Source: Citromicrobium bathyomarinum (GTDB taxonomy: Bacteria; Pseudomonadota; Alphaproteobacteria; Sphingomonadales; Sphingomonadaceae). From it: DNA of 64,000 bases. The stretch covers positions 248,001-312,000 of the forward strand of contig NZ_JAINWL010000003.1 in the NCBI RefSeq assembly GCF_021021475.1, given 5' to 3'. A model generated the notes under the pieces. That model was not told where the DNA came from and searched no databases. It saw nothing but the letters and a program-made list of their open reading frames with translations. The position numbers and the translations under genes were made by a program. Positions 1 through 10,262 of this stretch are shown here, in pieces (the first letter of the stretch is position 1; the number at the start of each line of letters is the position of its first letter).

Positions 1-1
1 G

Positions 2-1258
2 GGGATCGGCACCGGCACGCTATGGGCGGACCGAGGTCTCGCCTATGATCTGGTTGGCCAGAACGACGCCGCGCAGACCGCTTATCAGCGGGCGCTGCAA
101 GGCAAGAACGACCCTGCGGTGCGGCAGCGTCTGGCGCTCAGCTACGCGATCGCGGGCAACCGCGAGGCGTTCGAGGAAGAGCTGCGACCCCTGCTGGAAG
201 AGCGCGACTACAACGCGTACCGTACCCGTGCATTTGGCCTCGCCGTGCTCGGTCAGGCAGACGAGGCGCTGGAGATCGCCCGCGCGGTGATGCCGCGCGA
301 TCTGGCGGGGCGGATGGAGCCTTACCTGCGGTTCATGCCGCGCCTGACGAAGTCGCAGCAGGCGGCGGCCGCCAATCTCGGCCTCTATCCTTCGGCCACC
401 CGGATCGGGCGCGACGATCCGCGCATTGCGAGCGCGGCGGGCGCGGCCACGCCCGGCGCAGCCGCTCCCACACCGAACGGCGCCGAGCAGGGGGCGAGCG
501 TTGCCAGCAGCACGCCGACCGTGCGCGACCTGCGCGATCCGCTCTCGCGCACCTTCATGCGTCCTTCGCGCACACGCGTGGCGATCCAGATCCCGCCGCC
601 GCCCGTGCGGCAGCCCGAACCCGAGACCCAGCCCGCGCCGGAACAGCAGGTCGCTGCGCAGCAGGCGGGCGAGCTGGCCCCCGCCACGTCGCAGCAGGCA
701 ACGGGCGCAGCAGCTCGCGTGGCCGAAGCCGCCGCTCCGTCGGGGCAGGCTGCCCCTGGCCTGATCGGCCCCGAAATGGGCCAGCCCGAATCACGTCAGG
801 CAGCGCCTGTCTTCGCCGCAGCCCAGAACCGCCAGCCCGCCAGCCCCCCGGCGACGGGGCCGGTCGATCTGGCAGACGCTTTTGCCGACTTCGCGGAGCC
901 GACCGGCGTCGATGTGGTCGGCGGCGATGTGGTCGACATCAGCGCGATCACGCCCAAGCGGGAGAAGAAGGAGCCGCCGCCACCGCCGCCCGCGCCGCGC
1001 CGGATATGGCTCCAGCTGGGAATCGGCCAGGATCTTGCCCTGCTGCGCAGCGACTGGCGGCTCAAATATCGCAAGATCGACGGGCTGAAGGGGGCGGAGC
1101 CCTTCACCATCGCGTGGGGTCAGACCAATCGGCTGCTGGCCGGGCCGTTCGACAGCCAGGCCGATGCGCGCAAGGCGCTCAACGCGCTGTCTGCCGACAA
1201 TATCGATTCCTTCATCTGGACCAGCCCGGAAGGCGCTGCGGTCGAGCCGCTGGGCTGA
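2..1258 (+). CDS. TPR/SPOR-domain protein, 5' partial
   Basis: The reading frame is already open at the first base, so the true start lies upstream; 418 residues are visible. The first ~60 residues have the helix-turn-helix pattern of tetratricopeptide repeats (…AYQRAL…, …LALSYAIAGN…). A long Ala/Pro/Gln/Glu-rich, low-complexity linker follows (visible residues ~120-300), then a C-terminal SPOR-like domain (~residues 331-414, starting RRIWLQLGIG) with a …AGPFDSQADARKALNAL… helix. SPOR domains bind denuded peptidoglycan glycan strands at the division site, so the protein is probably envelope-associated; the export signal would be in the missing part. The TPR call is weaker than the SPOR call. 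It ends 156 bp before the next gene on the same strand. Confidence 0.8.
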   Translation, partial: GIGTGTLWADRGLAYDLVGQNDAAQTAYQRALQGKNDPAVRQRLALSYAIAGNREAFEEELRPLLEERDYNAYRTRAFGLAVLGQADEALEIARAVMPRDLAGRMEPYLRFMPRLTKSQQAAAANLGLYPSATRIGRDDPRIASAAGAATPGAAAPTPNGAEQGASVASSTPTVRDLRDPLSRTFMRPSRTRVAIQIPPPPVRQPEPETQPAPEQQVAAQQAGELAPATSQQATGAAARVAEAAAPSGQAAPGLIGPEMGQPESRQAAPVFAAAQNRQPASPPATGPVDLADAFADFAEPTGVDVVGGDVVDISAITPKREKKEPPPPPPAPRRIWLQLGIGQDLALLRSDWRLKYRKIDGLKGAEPFTIAWGQTNRLLAGPFDSQADARKALNALSADNIDSFIWTSPEGAAVEPLG

Positions 1259-1414
1259 TCCGGCCCGGCGGTTCATCCCCGGAAAAGTGCTTTTCCCACA
1301 AGGCGTGAACAGGGTTAATGCTTTTGCACCGCTGGCTTGCCCGGCGGGTTTGCGTGCGCCCCTGTGCTTCGCCCAAGAGGTGGTGAGAAAGACAGACGGG
1401 TATAGGGATCGCCA

Positions 1415-1921
1415 ATGGAAACCGCTTTGAACGACAATATCGGCAGCGAATACGGCGCGCCGATGGATGTGCTCGCCGCGCTGTTCGACGCGCGCGGCTG
1501 GGCGCTGGACACCCATGCCGACGAAGAGCTGGGCGGCGAAATCCAGGGGGCCTGGGTCAAGTACCAGCTGCGCGCGGTGCTCCGCCCGCAGGACGGCGTG
1601 CTGCAGCTGATCTGCCTGCCCGATATCCGGGTCAGCAAGGAACAGCTGATGCCCGCCTACGAACTGCTCAGTCTGGTCAACGAGCAGGTCTGGCTCGGGC
1701 ATTTCGATATCTGGAGCCAGGGCCGCGTGCTGGTCTATCGCCACGGCGCGCTGCTGGCGGATGACGGGATGCTGTCGATCAGTCAGGCGCAGGCGCTGAT
1801 CGAAAACGCGGTCGATGAATGCGACCGCTTCTATCCGGCGTTCCAGTTCGTGCTGTGGGGCAACAAATCACCCGAGGACGCGCTTGAAGCGGCGATGATC
1901 GACGCGGCGGGCGAAGCGTGA
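1415..1921 (+). CDS. YbjN domain-containing protein
   Basis: 168 residues, acidic, no signal peptide or membrane segment. The pattern (N-terminal helix MDVLAALFDARGW, a beta sheet, then SLVNEQVWLGHFDIWSQGRVLVYRHGAL) fits the YbjN / type III secretion chaperone-like fold family seen next to cell-envelope genes in sphingomonads. In this family the role is a putative sensory or chaperone-like regulator; no specific function can be read from the sequence. The ATG at 1415 is taken because the conserved fold starts soon after it. About 145 bp separate it from the following membrane protein gene. Confidence 0.75.
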   Translation: METALNDNIGSEYGAPMDVLAALFDARGWALDTHADEELGGEIQGAWVKYQLRAVLRPQDGVLQLICLPDIRVSKEQLMPAYELLSLVNEQVWLGHFDIWSQGRVLVYRHGALLADDGMLSISQAQALIENAVDECDRFYPAFQFVLWGNKSPEDALEAAMIDAAGEA

Positions 1922-2065
1922 GCGAAAACCGCAGAAATGCGTCATCGAATCTGAACAGGTGTTAAGCCTAAAAAGCGCAGCTCAGCCTTGAATTTCGGGC
2001 GGTTTGTCGCGATATTGAGCGATGAACCGGCGCATATCGCAGCCGGCAAATGGAGTGGCTTGAAA

Positions 2066-2806
2066 ATGGCTAACTGGGACGACCGCACACGGCAGGGTTT
2101 CGGCTCTGTGCCGCGCGCCGGGGGCGATGTCGCCTCGCGCACGACCTTCGACGCAGGGCTGCGCAAGTACATGCTCTCGATATACAACTACATGTGCTCG
2201 GGCGTGCTGCTGACCGGCATCGTCGCGCTGCTGACCTATCAGTCGGGCCTCGCGGTGACTTTCGCGAGCGGGCCGCTGATGTGGATCGTCGCGCTGTCGC
2301 CGCTGGCGATCGTGTTCGCGATGAGCTTCGGCGCGCAGAAATTCAGCCAAGGCACGCTGCAGCTGATGTTCTGGGGCTTTGCGACACTGATGGGTCTTTC
2401 GCTTTCCACGTTGTTCTTCCAGTACACGCAGGGTTCGATCGCTGCGACGTTCTTCGCGACGGCCGGCGCTTTCGCTGGGCTTAGCCTGTTCGGCTACACC
2501 ACCAAGAAGGACCTGTCCGGCTGGGGCAGCTTCCTGATCATGGGTGTGATCGGCATCCTTATCGCGATGGTGATCAACATCTTCCTGCAGTCGGCTGCGC
2601 TTGAACTGGCCGTCAGCATCCTCGGCGTGCTGATCTTCGCAGGGCTCACCGCGTACGACACGCAGCGGCTCAAGAGCGACTACCAGCGCCTGCGTGGCAC
2701 CAGCTGGGAAGGCAAGTCGATCATCCTGGGGGCGCTGAGCCTCTACCTCGACTTCATCAACATGTTCCTGTTCCTGCTGCGCTTCATGGGTGCGGCGCGC
2801 GACTAA
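2066..2806 (+). CDS. Bax inhibitor-1/YccA (YbhL-like) family membrane protein
   Basis: 246 residues with about seven hydrophobic segments, beginning near residue 38 (YMLSIYNYMCSGVLLTGIVA) and ending near the C-terminus (FINMFLFLLRFMG). The AYDTQRLK motif between the last helices is the hallmark of the bacterial Bax inhibitor-1 family, inner-membrane proteins thought to act as pH-gated Ca2+ leak channels. The ATG at 2066 (MANWDDRTRQGF) is preferred to an upstream in-frame TTG at 1988: GGAG lies about 10 nt before it and the MANW start is typical of the group. Alphaproteobacterial ybhL genes can carry a structured leader; the 144-nt space upstream could hold one but I could not confirm it. Confidence 0.9.
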   Translation: MANWDDRTRQGFGSVPRAGGDVASRTTFDAGLRKYMLSIYNYMCSGVLLTGIVALLTYQSGLAVTFASGPLMWIVALSPLAIVFAMSFGAQKFSQGTLQLMFWGFATLMGLSLSTLFFQYTQGSIAATFFATAGAFAGLSLFGYTTKKDLSGWGSFLIMGVIGILIAMVINIFLQSAALELAVSILGVLIFAGLTAYDTQRLKSDYQRLRGTSWEGKSIILGALSLYLDFINMFLFLLRFMGAARD

Positions 2807-2839
2807 CGCCGGATCCGGCAGGACGAACCCGAAACGAGA

Positions 2840-2872
2840 CGCCCGGGGCGGATTTTCCGCTTCGGGCGTTTT
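2840..2872 (+). terminator. Rho-independent terminator after the YbhL-like gene
   Basis: A 12-bp stem (CGCCCGGGGCGG against CCGCTTCGGGCG, two G·T pairs), a 5-nt ATTTT loop and a TTTT run follow 34 bp after the stop codon. Confidence 0.75.
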
Positions 2873-2977
2873 CACATGCCTCGTAATGGGTTATTGGTGC
2901 CGTAACGCGAATAATGGTCGCCGCAACGCTTCCACCCCGGAGCGTCCGAGCAGATCCGCGATGGGAGCTTTTCGATT

Positions 2978-3919
2978 ATGTCCGACGACCTGAAGTCGCC
3001 GCTGCGCATCACCTTTGTCGCTGGTGCCCTGAGCCTGCTGGCCGCCTGCGCCACGCCCGCGCCGCCGCCGCCTCCTCCGCCTCCTCCGCCACCGCCGCCA
3101 ATCCCCGCGCGACCGATCCCGCCGATGGGCGCGGCTGCGACCATGCTGATTCCGCAGGTGGCGCCCGATGGCGTTCGTCAGACCGTAAACGCCTATGTGA
3201 CGCCTGCGCAGACGACCTGGAACGTGCGCTCCGCCTTCAACGTGGCCGCGCTCAACTGCCTTGCGCCCCAGCACGCGAACATCCTTGAGAACTACAAGGT
3301 GTTCCTGACCAACTTCGACAAGCCGCTCGACAAGGCGAACGACAAGGTCGAGGCGGAGTTTCGCGACAAGTACGGCGACCGCAGGACGGGCCGGGCCGAA
3401 CTCGATAACTACATGACCAAGGTCTACAACTATTTCACCATGCCACCCGCCAAGCAGGCGTTCTGCGATGCGGCGCTGGAGCTGAGCAACGAATCCGTGC
3501 TCGTCGCTCCCGCGGATCTGGAAAGCTTCTCGGCTAGGGCACTCGCCCGGTTCGAAGGCGTGTTCGAGGATTTCTTCCGCTCCTTCGAACGCTACGAAAC
3601 CAATCTCGCGACGTGGGACCGTCTCTACGGCACTCCCGCCGGGCTCTACCCCAGCTACGGGCCGACCACGCAGGTGGCCGATAACGACACCGTGCCGGGC
3701 ACCGAAACCAGGGTTCTGCTCAACGCGCCGATCGACAATCCCGGCGGCCAGTCGGTGACCATCCCGCAGGAGACGCAGAGCATCGACGTGATGCCCAGCA
3801 CTGCGGCCACCGAAGGCACCCAGCAGCCCACCACGGGCCAGGTCGTCCTTCCCGAGACCGCCACCGCCAGCACGGCGGGCGACCTTCAGGGTCCGCAGGC
3901 CCCGGATCCGTCGCGCTGA
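2978..3919 (+). CDS. Hypothetical proline-rich lipoprotein
   Basis: 313 residues. The N-terminus has a hydrophobic stretch ending in the lipobox LAAC (Cys24), followed immediately by a long polyproline tract (residues ~27-42), so a lipid-anchored protein with a stiff spacer is likely. The globular part (residues ~50-225) is mainly helical, with two further cysteines (in ALNCLAP and AFCDAAL) that could form a disulfide. The C-terminal ~80 residues are Thr/Pro/Ala-rich and probably disordered. I do not recognise a named family. It stands alone between two hairpins: the upstream terminator at 2840-2872 and a hairpin at 3928-3962. The start at 2978 leaves a normal lipoprotein signal length. Confidence 0.75.
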   Translation: MSDDLKSPLRITFVAGALSLLAACATPAPPPPPPPPPPPPPIPARPIPPMGAAATMLIPQVAPDGVRQTVNAYVTPAQTTWNVRSAFNVAALNCLAPQHANILENYKVFLTNFDKPLDKANDKVEAEFRDKYGDRRTGRAELDNYMTKVYNYFTMPPAKQAFCDAALELSNESVLVAPADLESFSARALARFEGVFEDFFRSFERYETNLATWDRLYGTPAGLYPSYGPTTQVADNDTVPGTETRVLLNAPIDNPGGQSVTIPQETQSIDVMPSTAATEGTQQPTTGQVVLPETATASTAGDLQGPQAPDPSR

Positions 3920-3927
3920 CGAACAGA

Positions 3928-3962
3928 AACCCGTCGAAAGGCCTTGCGTCTCTTGACGGGTT
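3928..3962 (+). terminator. Hairpin after the lipoprotein gene, possible terminator
   Basis: AACCCGTC and GACGGGTT form an 8-bp perfect stem around a 19-nt loop, 8 bp after the stop codon. There is no clear T-run, so Rho-independent action is uncertain. Confidence 0.4.
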
Positions 3963-4024
3963 CGTTATTGGGCGCGCTCTCGTGCAGAAACGCATCGCGT
4001 GCTCTGCGCTTACCACACCTGAAC

Positions 4025-5354
<1,330 letters not shown>

Positions 5355-5379
5355 TTTTGGGATCGGACGAGCGCGTCGG

Positions 5380-6288
5380 ATGACTCTGGCGCTGACCGGC
5401 GGCACCGGTTTCGTCGGGCAGGCGGTACTCGACCTGCTCGAGGATTCCGGGGAGCGGGTGCGCGTGCTCGCGCGCAAGGTGCCGGAAAACCGGCGCGGAT
5501 TCCGCTGGGTCGACGGCAGCCTCAACGAACCCTTCAAGCTCGCGCATCTGGTCGCCGATGCCGAATGCGTGATCCATATTGCCGGGCTGACTCGCGCGAC
5601 CAACCCCGACCATTTCGAGATCGTCAACGTCACCGGCACGCTCAACGTGGTCGAGGCGGCGGTGCGTGCGGGGGCGAAGCGGCTGGTGTTCGTCTCCTCG
5701 CTCGCGGCGCGGGAGCCCGAGCTGTCGGCCTATGGCGCGTCGAAACGCCGTGCGGAGACGATCGTCGCCGCAAGCGGGCTCGACTGGACGATAGTGCGCC
5801 CGCCCGGCGTCTACGGCCCGCGCGACACCGACTACCTTGAGATGTTCCGCGCCGCGACCAAGGGCGTGCTGCCCGTGCCTGCCGGGGGCCGCAGCTCGAT
5901 GATCCATGTGCAAGACCTCGCGCGCCTGCTGCTCGCGCTGCGCGAAGGTGGGGAGGGGATTACGCACGAGATTTTCGAGCCCGACGATGGGCGCGATGGT
6001 GGCTGGACCCATGCGGACATGGCGCGTGCGATCGGCGATGCGGTGGGCAAGACGGTGTTCCCGATCCCGCTGCCCATCTTCGCGCTTCACGCAGCTGCGA
6101 TGATCGACGAGCGGGTGCGCGGCCGTAATGCGCGGCTGACCCGCGACCGCGCAGGCTACCTCGCGCACAAGGATTGGACGGTTCGCCGTGATCGCGCCGT
6201 GCCGCCTGCTGTCTGGCGACCCGAGATACTCACCCAGAACGGTCTGCGCGACACCGCGCAGTGGTATCGCGAAGCGGGGATGCTCTAG
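5380..6288 (+). CDS. NAD(P)-dependent epimerase/dehydratase (extended/atypical SDR)
   Basis: 302 residues. The Rossmann nucleotide-binding motif GGTGFVG lies at residues 7-13, followed by the FVSSLAAREPELSAYGASKRRAE block holding the Ser and the YxxxK catalytic pair. The central VRPPGVYGP is typical of the NDUFA9-like/atypical SDR group, which often has lost clear enzymatic activity. Substrate is unknown; roles in lipid-sugar or quinone-related metabolism, or as complex I accessory proteins, are known for relatives. It follows obgE by 25 bp and converges with cysH. Confidence 0.85.
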   Translation: MTLALTGGTGFVGQAVLDLLEDSGERVRVLARKVPENRRGFRWVDGSLNEPFKLAHLVADAECVIHIAGLTRATNPDHFEIVNVTGTLNVVEAAVRAGAKRLVFVSSLAAREPELSAYGASKRRAETIVAASGLDWTIVRPPGVYGPRDTDYLEMFRAATKGVLPVPAGGRSSMIHVQDLARLLLALREGGEGITHEIFEPDDGRDGGWTHADMARAIGDAVGKTVFPIPLPIFALHAAAMIDERVRGRNARLTRDRAGYLAHKDWTVRRDRAVPPAVWRPEILTQNGLRDTAQWYREAGML

Positions 6289-6311
6289 CTCGTTCTACCC
6301 CGGCGATCGGG

Positions 6312-7082
6312 CTAGAGGAACGGTTCCTCGCCCGGCTTGTGGATGCCGCATTCGACCTTGTCCCAGCCTTTCCACCGGCCCGAGCGCGGGTCTTCGCCCG
6401 GCGCGACCTTGTGGGTGCACGGCTCGCACCCGATCGAGGGGAAGCCGCGCGCGACCAGCGGGTGGCGGGGGAGATCGTGTTCTTCGAAATAGGCCGCGAT
6501 CCGCGCGGCGTCCCAGTCGATCAGCGGATTGATCTTGAGCCGACCGGCGGCATCGGAATGGTCGATCTCGAACCGGGGCAGGTCCGCGCGGGTTGCCGCC
6601 TGAAACGCCTTGCGGCCGGTCAGGGTCGCATCGAACCCGGCAAGCGCGCGGGCCAGCGGGCGGACCTTGCGCAGATCGCAGCAGCCGTCGGGGTCGTAGG
6701 ACCAGCGCAGGCCGGTTTCGTCACGCTCGGCCAGCTCCGTCTCGTCCGGCGTCAGGATGCGCAGGTCGGTCAGGCCGAGTTCGCCGATCAGCGTGTCGCG
6801 ATAGGCCAGCGTTTCGGGGAAGTGCTTCAGCGTGTCGAGAAACAGCACCGGGGTCGCCTGGTCCACCTGCGCCACCTGATGCAGCAGCACCGCGCTTTCC
6901 GCGCCGAAGCTGGAGACGATCGCGACCCGCCCCGCCAGCCCGCCGGTGAGCACGGCATCGAGGAGCGAAGACGTGTCCGCATCGGCGAAGCGCGTGTTGA
7001 GCAGGTCTGCCTGCCCCTGCGTGAAGCGTGCAGAAGAATCGATCCGGTCGACATCGCGCGCGAGGCGTTGCGGCGCGTTCAC
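6312..7082 (-). CDS. cysH: Adenylylsulfate (APS) reductase, CysH family
   Basis: 256 residues. It reduces activated sulfate to sulfite, using thioredoxin. The PAPS/APS reductase fold is marked by SSFGAESAVLLH (residues 57-68) and LDTLKHFPET. It carries CC at 134-135 and CxxC at 219-222, the four ligands of the [4Fe-4S] cluster found in APS reductases but not in E. coli-type PAPS reductases, plus the catalytic Cys245 in ECGIH. The substrate is therefore inferred to be APS, so no CysC kinase would be needed. Its ATG overlaps the stop of the DUF934 gene by 4 nt (ATGA), indicating translational coupling in the cobA-DUF2849-cysI-DUF934-cysH operon. Confidence 0.93.
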   Translation of the reverse strand: MNAPQRLARDVDRIDSSARFTQGQADLLNTRFADADTSSLLDAVLTGGLAGRVAIVSSFGAESAVLLHQVAQVDQATPVLFLDTLKHFPETLAYRDTLIGELGLTDLRILTPDETELAERDETGLRWSYDPDGCCDLRKVRPLARALAGFDATLTGRKAFQAATRADLPRFEIDHSDAAGRLKINPLIDWDAARIAAYFEEHDLPRHPLVARGFPSIGCEPCTHKVAPGEDPRSGRWKGWDKVECGIHKPGEEPFL

Positions 7083-7525
7083 CGCGCGTCCCCGCCACCA
7101 TGCCGCAGCGCCCAGATCGGCGTGCGCGGGTCCGCCGCGCTCTGATAGACTTCGGGGAAGCGCGCGAAGGCGGCCTCGGCATCGGCTATGTCGATCGGCT
7201 CGTCGGGCGCGAAGGCATCGAACCCGCAGCGACGCATATAGGCCAGCTGGTCGACCAGCACGTCACCCACCGCGCGCAGCTCGCCCGCAAAGCCAGCTTC
7301 GCGCAGGATTCGCGCGGCGGAATAGCCGCGCCCGTCGGTGAAGGCGGGGAAGGCGATGTCGACCCGGGCCAGCCGATCGAGATGGGCCAGCAGTTCGCGC
7401 GCGTCGCCGCCCGGTTCGATCCGCACCGCGACCGCGTTGGTCTGCTCGGCAAAGGCCTCCAGCGTCACCGCAGGCTCCATGCAGGGCGTATCGTCGCGCA
7501 GGCGGATGGTGGCTGCCTCAGGCAT
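7079..7525 (-). CDS. DUF934 domain-containing protein (sulfite-reduction accessory)
   Basis: 148 residues, soluble. The end of the protein has LLAHLDRLARVDIAFPAFTDGRGYSAARILREAGFAGEL in segments: the FPxFxDGRGYS block, found in nearly all DUF934 proteins, is clear. These are small proteins always encoded beside cysI/cysH in alpha- and betaproteobacteria; their molecular role is not established. The start at 7525 (MPEAATIRLRDD) is chosen because upstream in-frame sequence lies inside cysI. It overlaps cysI by 8 nt and cysH by 4 nt, so the three are probably translated as a coupled unit. Confidence 0.9.
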   Translation of the reverse strand: MPEAATIRLRDDTPCMEPAVTLEAFAEQTNAVAVRIEPGGDARELLAHLDRLARVDIAFPAFTDGRGYSAARILREAGFAGELRAVGDVLVDQLAYMRRCGFDAFAPDEPIDIADAEAAFARFPEVYQSAADPRTPIWALRHGGGDAR

Positions 7526-9146
7526 AGAGCGCCTCCTTGAACGGGGCCATGCCGATCCGGCGGTAGGTGTCGAGGAACCGCTCGCCATCCTCGCGTTCGC
7601 GCAGGTAGACGTCGGCGGCGGTCTCGACCGCATCGACGATGCCATGCTCGTCGAAGCCGGGGCCGGTGATCTTGGCGAGGCTGGTGTCCTCCGCCTCGCT
7701 TCCGCCGAGCAGCAGCTGGTAGTTCTCGGTGCCTTTGCGGTCGACGCCGAGGATGCCGATGTGACCTGCATGGTGGTGCCCGCAGGCGTTGATGCAGCCC
7801 GAGATTTTCAGCTTCAATTCGCCCAGCGCGGCTTCCTTGCCGTTTGCGGCGAACCGTTCCGAAATGCGCTGCGCGATGGGGATCGAGCGGGCATTGGCGA
7901 GGCTGCAATAGTCGAGGCCTGGGCAGGCGATGATATCGCCCATGAGATCCGCATTGGGCGTACCCATGCCCGCCTCGCTCAGCGCCTGCCACAATGCGTA
8001 GAGATCGGCCTTGCTGACATGCGGCAGTACGACGTTCTGCGTGTGCATCACGCGCAGCTCGTCGAAGGAGTACTTCTGCGCCAGATCGGCCAGCACGCGC
8101 ATCTGCGCATCGGTCGCGTCGCCGGGGATGCCGCCGACCGGCTTGAGACTGACGATGGCCGAGACGTAGCCCGGCATCTTGTGCGCATGCGTATTGTGAT
8201 CGAGCCAGACCGCGAAATCGGGGTCCGAGCGGTCCACGTCTTGCCCAGCGTCGGGCATGTCGGGGTCGCGGAAATACTTCTTGATCCGCTCCAGCTCGGC
8301 CAGCGGGGGCTCGACACCCTGCTCCAGCAGGTGAGCGAATTCCTCCTCCACCTGGCGGGTATATTCTTCCGCGCCGAGTTCATGGACGAGGATCTTGATC
8401 CGCGCCTTGTACTTGTTGTCGCGCCGTCCGTAGCGGTTGTAGACGCGCAGGCACGCCTCCGAATAGGTCACCAGCTGGTCGAGCGGTACGAAATCACGGA
8501 TCAGCGGGGCAATCATCGGGGTGCGGCCCATGCCGCCGCCGACGTAGAACTGCGCACCAAGCTCTCCGTCACGCTCGACGATCCGGATACCGATATCGTG
8601 CAGCCGCATGGCCGCGCGATCCTGTTCGCTCGCGATCACGCAGATCTTGAACTTGCGGGGGAGGTAGGAAAATTCCGGGTGGAAGCTCGACCACTGGCGA
8701 AGCAGCTCGGCATAGGGGCGCGGGTCCGCCACCTCGTCCGCCGCAGCGCCCGCAAAATGGTCGGAACTGATGTTGCGGATGCAGTTCCCGCTGGTCTGGA
8801 TCGCGTGCATCTCCACGCTCGCCAGATCGGCGAGGATGTCGGCCGCGTCCTCCAGCTTGATCCAGTTGTACTGGATGTTCTGGCGGGTGGTGAAATGGCC
8901 GTAGCCGCGATCGTACTTCTCGGCGATCGTCGCCAGCATTCGCATCTGACCGCCGTTGAGCGTGCCATAGGGAATCGCCACGCGCAGCATGTAGGCGTGC
9001 AATTGCAGGTAGAGGCCGTTCATCAGCCGCAGCGGCTTGAACTGGTCTTCGCTCAGCTTGCCCGCCAGCCGGCGTTCGCACTGGTCGCGAAACTCGGCCA
9101 CGCGGGCATCGACCATGGCCTGGTCGTATTGGTCGTAGGCGTACAT
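7518..9146 (-). CDS. cysI: Nitrite/sulfite reductase hemoprotein (assimilatory sulfite reductase)
   Basis: 542 residues. It reduces sulfite to sulfide with six electrons at a coupled siroheme-[4Fe-4S] centre. The cluster ligands are visible: C408 and C414 (CPGLDYC), C451 and C455 (SGCINACG). The N-terminal ferredoxin-like half has GYGHFTTRQNIQYNW, which contributes siroheme-binding residues. No flavoprotein partner (cysJ) is nearby, so ferredoxin or an unlinked reductase probably supplies electrons. The neighbouring cobA makes the siroheme precursor. Its ATG shares one base with the DUF2849 stop (TGATG). Confidence 0.95.
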   Translation of the reverse strand: MYAYDQYDQAMVDARVAEFRDQCERRLAGKLSEDQFKPLRLMNGLYLQLHAYMLRVAIPYGTLNGGQMRMLATIAEKYDRGYGHFTTRQNIQYNWIKLEDAADILADLASVEMHAIQTSGNCIRNISSDHFAGAAADEVADPRPYAELLRQWSSFHPEFSYLPRKFKICVIASEQDRAAMRLHDIGIRIVERDGELGAQFYVGGGMGRTPMIAPLIRDFVPLDQLVTYSEACLRVYNRYGRRDNKYKARIKILVHELGAEEYTRQVEEEFAHLLEQGVEPPLAELERIKKYFRDPDMPDAGQDVDRSDPDFAVWLDHNTHAHKMPGYVSAIVSLKPVGGIPGDATDAQMRVLADLAQKYSFDELRVMHTQNVVLPHVSKADLYALWQALSEAGMGTPNADLMGDIIACPGLDYCSLANARSIPIAQRISERFAANGKEAALGELKLKISGCINACGHHHAGHIGILGVDRKGTENYQLLLGGSEAEDTSLAKITGPGFDEHGIVDAVETAADVYLREREDGERFLDTYRRIGMAPFKEALYA

Positions 9147-9445
9147 CAGATTACCTGTTCGATCGCTTGCGGATCATCGGGTTTGAGAGTGAGGTCGGGG
9201 CGCACCGTGGGGCCGAGCGCGCGGACGCGCTCCTTGATATGCGAAGGGCGCGGGGTGCCGTCGGGGCCGGGTGCGGCCTCGACCACGTAGGGCACGTTGA
9301 CGCGGCGCGCGGCTTCCTCGCGGGTGGCGATGGCCTCTGCGTCATCGCCCGCGTCGACAGCGTCCTCGATCAATGTGGACCAGCCATCGCCGGTCCACCA
9401 GGTGACCGCGCCGGTCTTCAGGTTGTTGCCGGTGATGAGGTTCAC
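9146..9445 (-). CDS. DUF2849 domain-containing protein
   Basis: 99 residues, soluble. The conserved pattern LITGNNLKTGAVTWWT near the N-terminus and VNVPYVVEA in the middle are those of DUF2849, a small alphaproteobacterial family encoded between cobA and cysI in sulfur assimilation operons. Its role is unknown; the genomic link suggests help with sulfite reductase assembly or regulation. Translation probably starts at the GTG at 9445, which overlaps the cobA stop (GTGA). Confidence 0.9.
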   Translation of the reverse strand: MNLITGNNLKTGAVTWWTGDGWSTLIEDAVDAGDDAEAIATREEAARRVNVPYVVEAAPGPDGTPRPSHIKERVRALGPTVRPDLTLKPDDPQAIEQVI

Positions 9446-10200
9446 TGCGCTGCCTCCATGGCCCGGGCGGCAATCTGCGCATCGGTGCGCGCGGTGACCT
9501 CGCCGATCACGATCAGCGCCGGGGAAGTGACGCCTTCGTGCTCGACGAGGTCGGGCAGGCCCGCAAGGAGCCCGCGCAGGACGCGCATGTTGGGGCGCGC
9601 GCCATTCTCTATCACCGCGACAGGCATGTCGGGCGACAGACCGTCCGCCATCAGCTTGTCCGCGATGTCGCCTGCGGTCTTCACGCCCATGTAGATCACC
9701 AGCGTGCGGCCCTTGCCGGCGAGGCCGGACCAGTTCTGGTCGCTCAATCCCTTGCACTGGCCGGCGACGAAGCTGACGATGCTGGAGGCGTCGCGGTGCG
9801 TCAGCGCGATCTGCGCCGCGGCAGCCGCGCCGTTTGCGGCGCTGATGCCAGGCACGATCTCCACGCGCACGCCAGCGGCGCGAGCCGCCTCGGCTTCTTC
9901 ACCGCCGCGCCCGAAGATCAGCGGATCGCCGCCCTTGAGCCGCACCGGAGAGCGCCCGGCCTTCGCCTCGCGCACCAGCAGGGCGTTGATGTCTTCCTGC
10001 GGGAGGGTGTGTTTCGAGCGGCGCTTGGCGACCGAGATCAGCATAGCGCCTTTGCGCGCCATCGCCAGAATTGCAGGGTCGACCAGCCCGTCATGCACGA
10101 TCAGGTCCGCCCCCTCGATCAGGCGCGCGGCGCGCAGGGTGAGGAGGTCGGGGTCGCCGGGGCCTGCGCCCACGAGGTAAATTGTGCCGGTATCTGCCAT
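9442..10200 (-). CDS. cobA: Uroporphyrinogen-III C-methyltransferase
   Basis: 252 residues. It adds two SAM-derived methyl groups to uroporphyrinogen III to give precorrin-2, the siroheme and cobalamin precursor. The tetrapyrrole methylase signatures are VGAGPGDPDLLTL near the N-terminus, VRLKGGDPLIFGRGGEE and VVPGISA-type EIVPGISAANGAA. The protein has only the methylase half; the dehydrogenase/chelatase half is a separate gene at 33786-34571, so siroheme synthase is split here. An ATG 12 bp upstream (10212) is an alternative start; neither has a strong Shine-Dalgarno. It heads the cysI/cysH gene run. Confidence 0.95.
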   Translation of the reverse strand: MADTGTIYLVGAGPGDPDLLTLRAARLIEGADLIVHDGLVDPAILAMARKGAMLISVAKRRSKHTLPQEDINALLVREAKAGRSPVRLKGGDPLIFGRGGEEAEAARAAGVRVEIVPGISAANGAAAAAQIALTHRDASSIVSFVAGQCKGLSDQNWSGLAGKGRTLVIYMGVKTAGDIADKLMADGLSPDMPVAVIENGARPNMRVLRGLLAGLPDLVEHEGVTSPALIVIGEVTARTDAQIAARAMEAAQ

Positions 10201-10262
10201 GCGAGGGTACATGGCGGGAGCGACGGATGCGCGCCAACCAGAATGGGTTCGCGTGCGGCTAG

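Noticed and set aside
1922-2065. A ybhL leader RNA before the Bax-inhibitor-1 family gene
   Set aside because: Position fits, but I could not find a convincing conserved stem and cannot run a covariance model.
7338-9290. A 650-codon plus-strand frame opposite cysI
   Set aside because: It is an antisense shadow of a complete sulfite reductase with all Fe-S/siroheme ligands.
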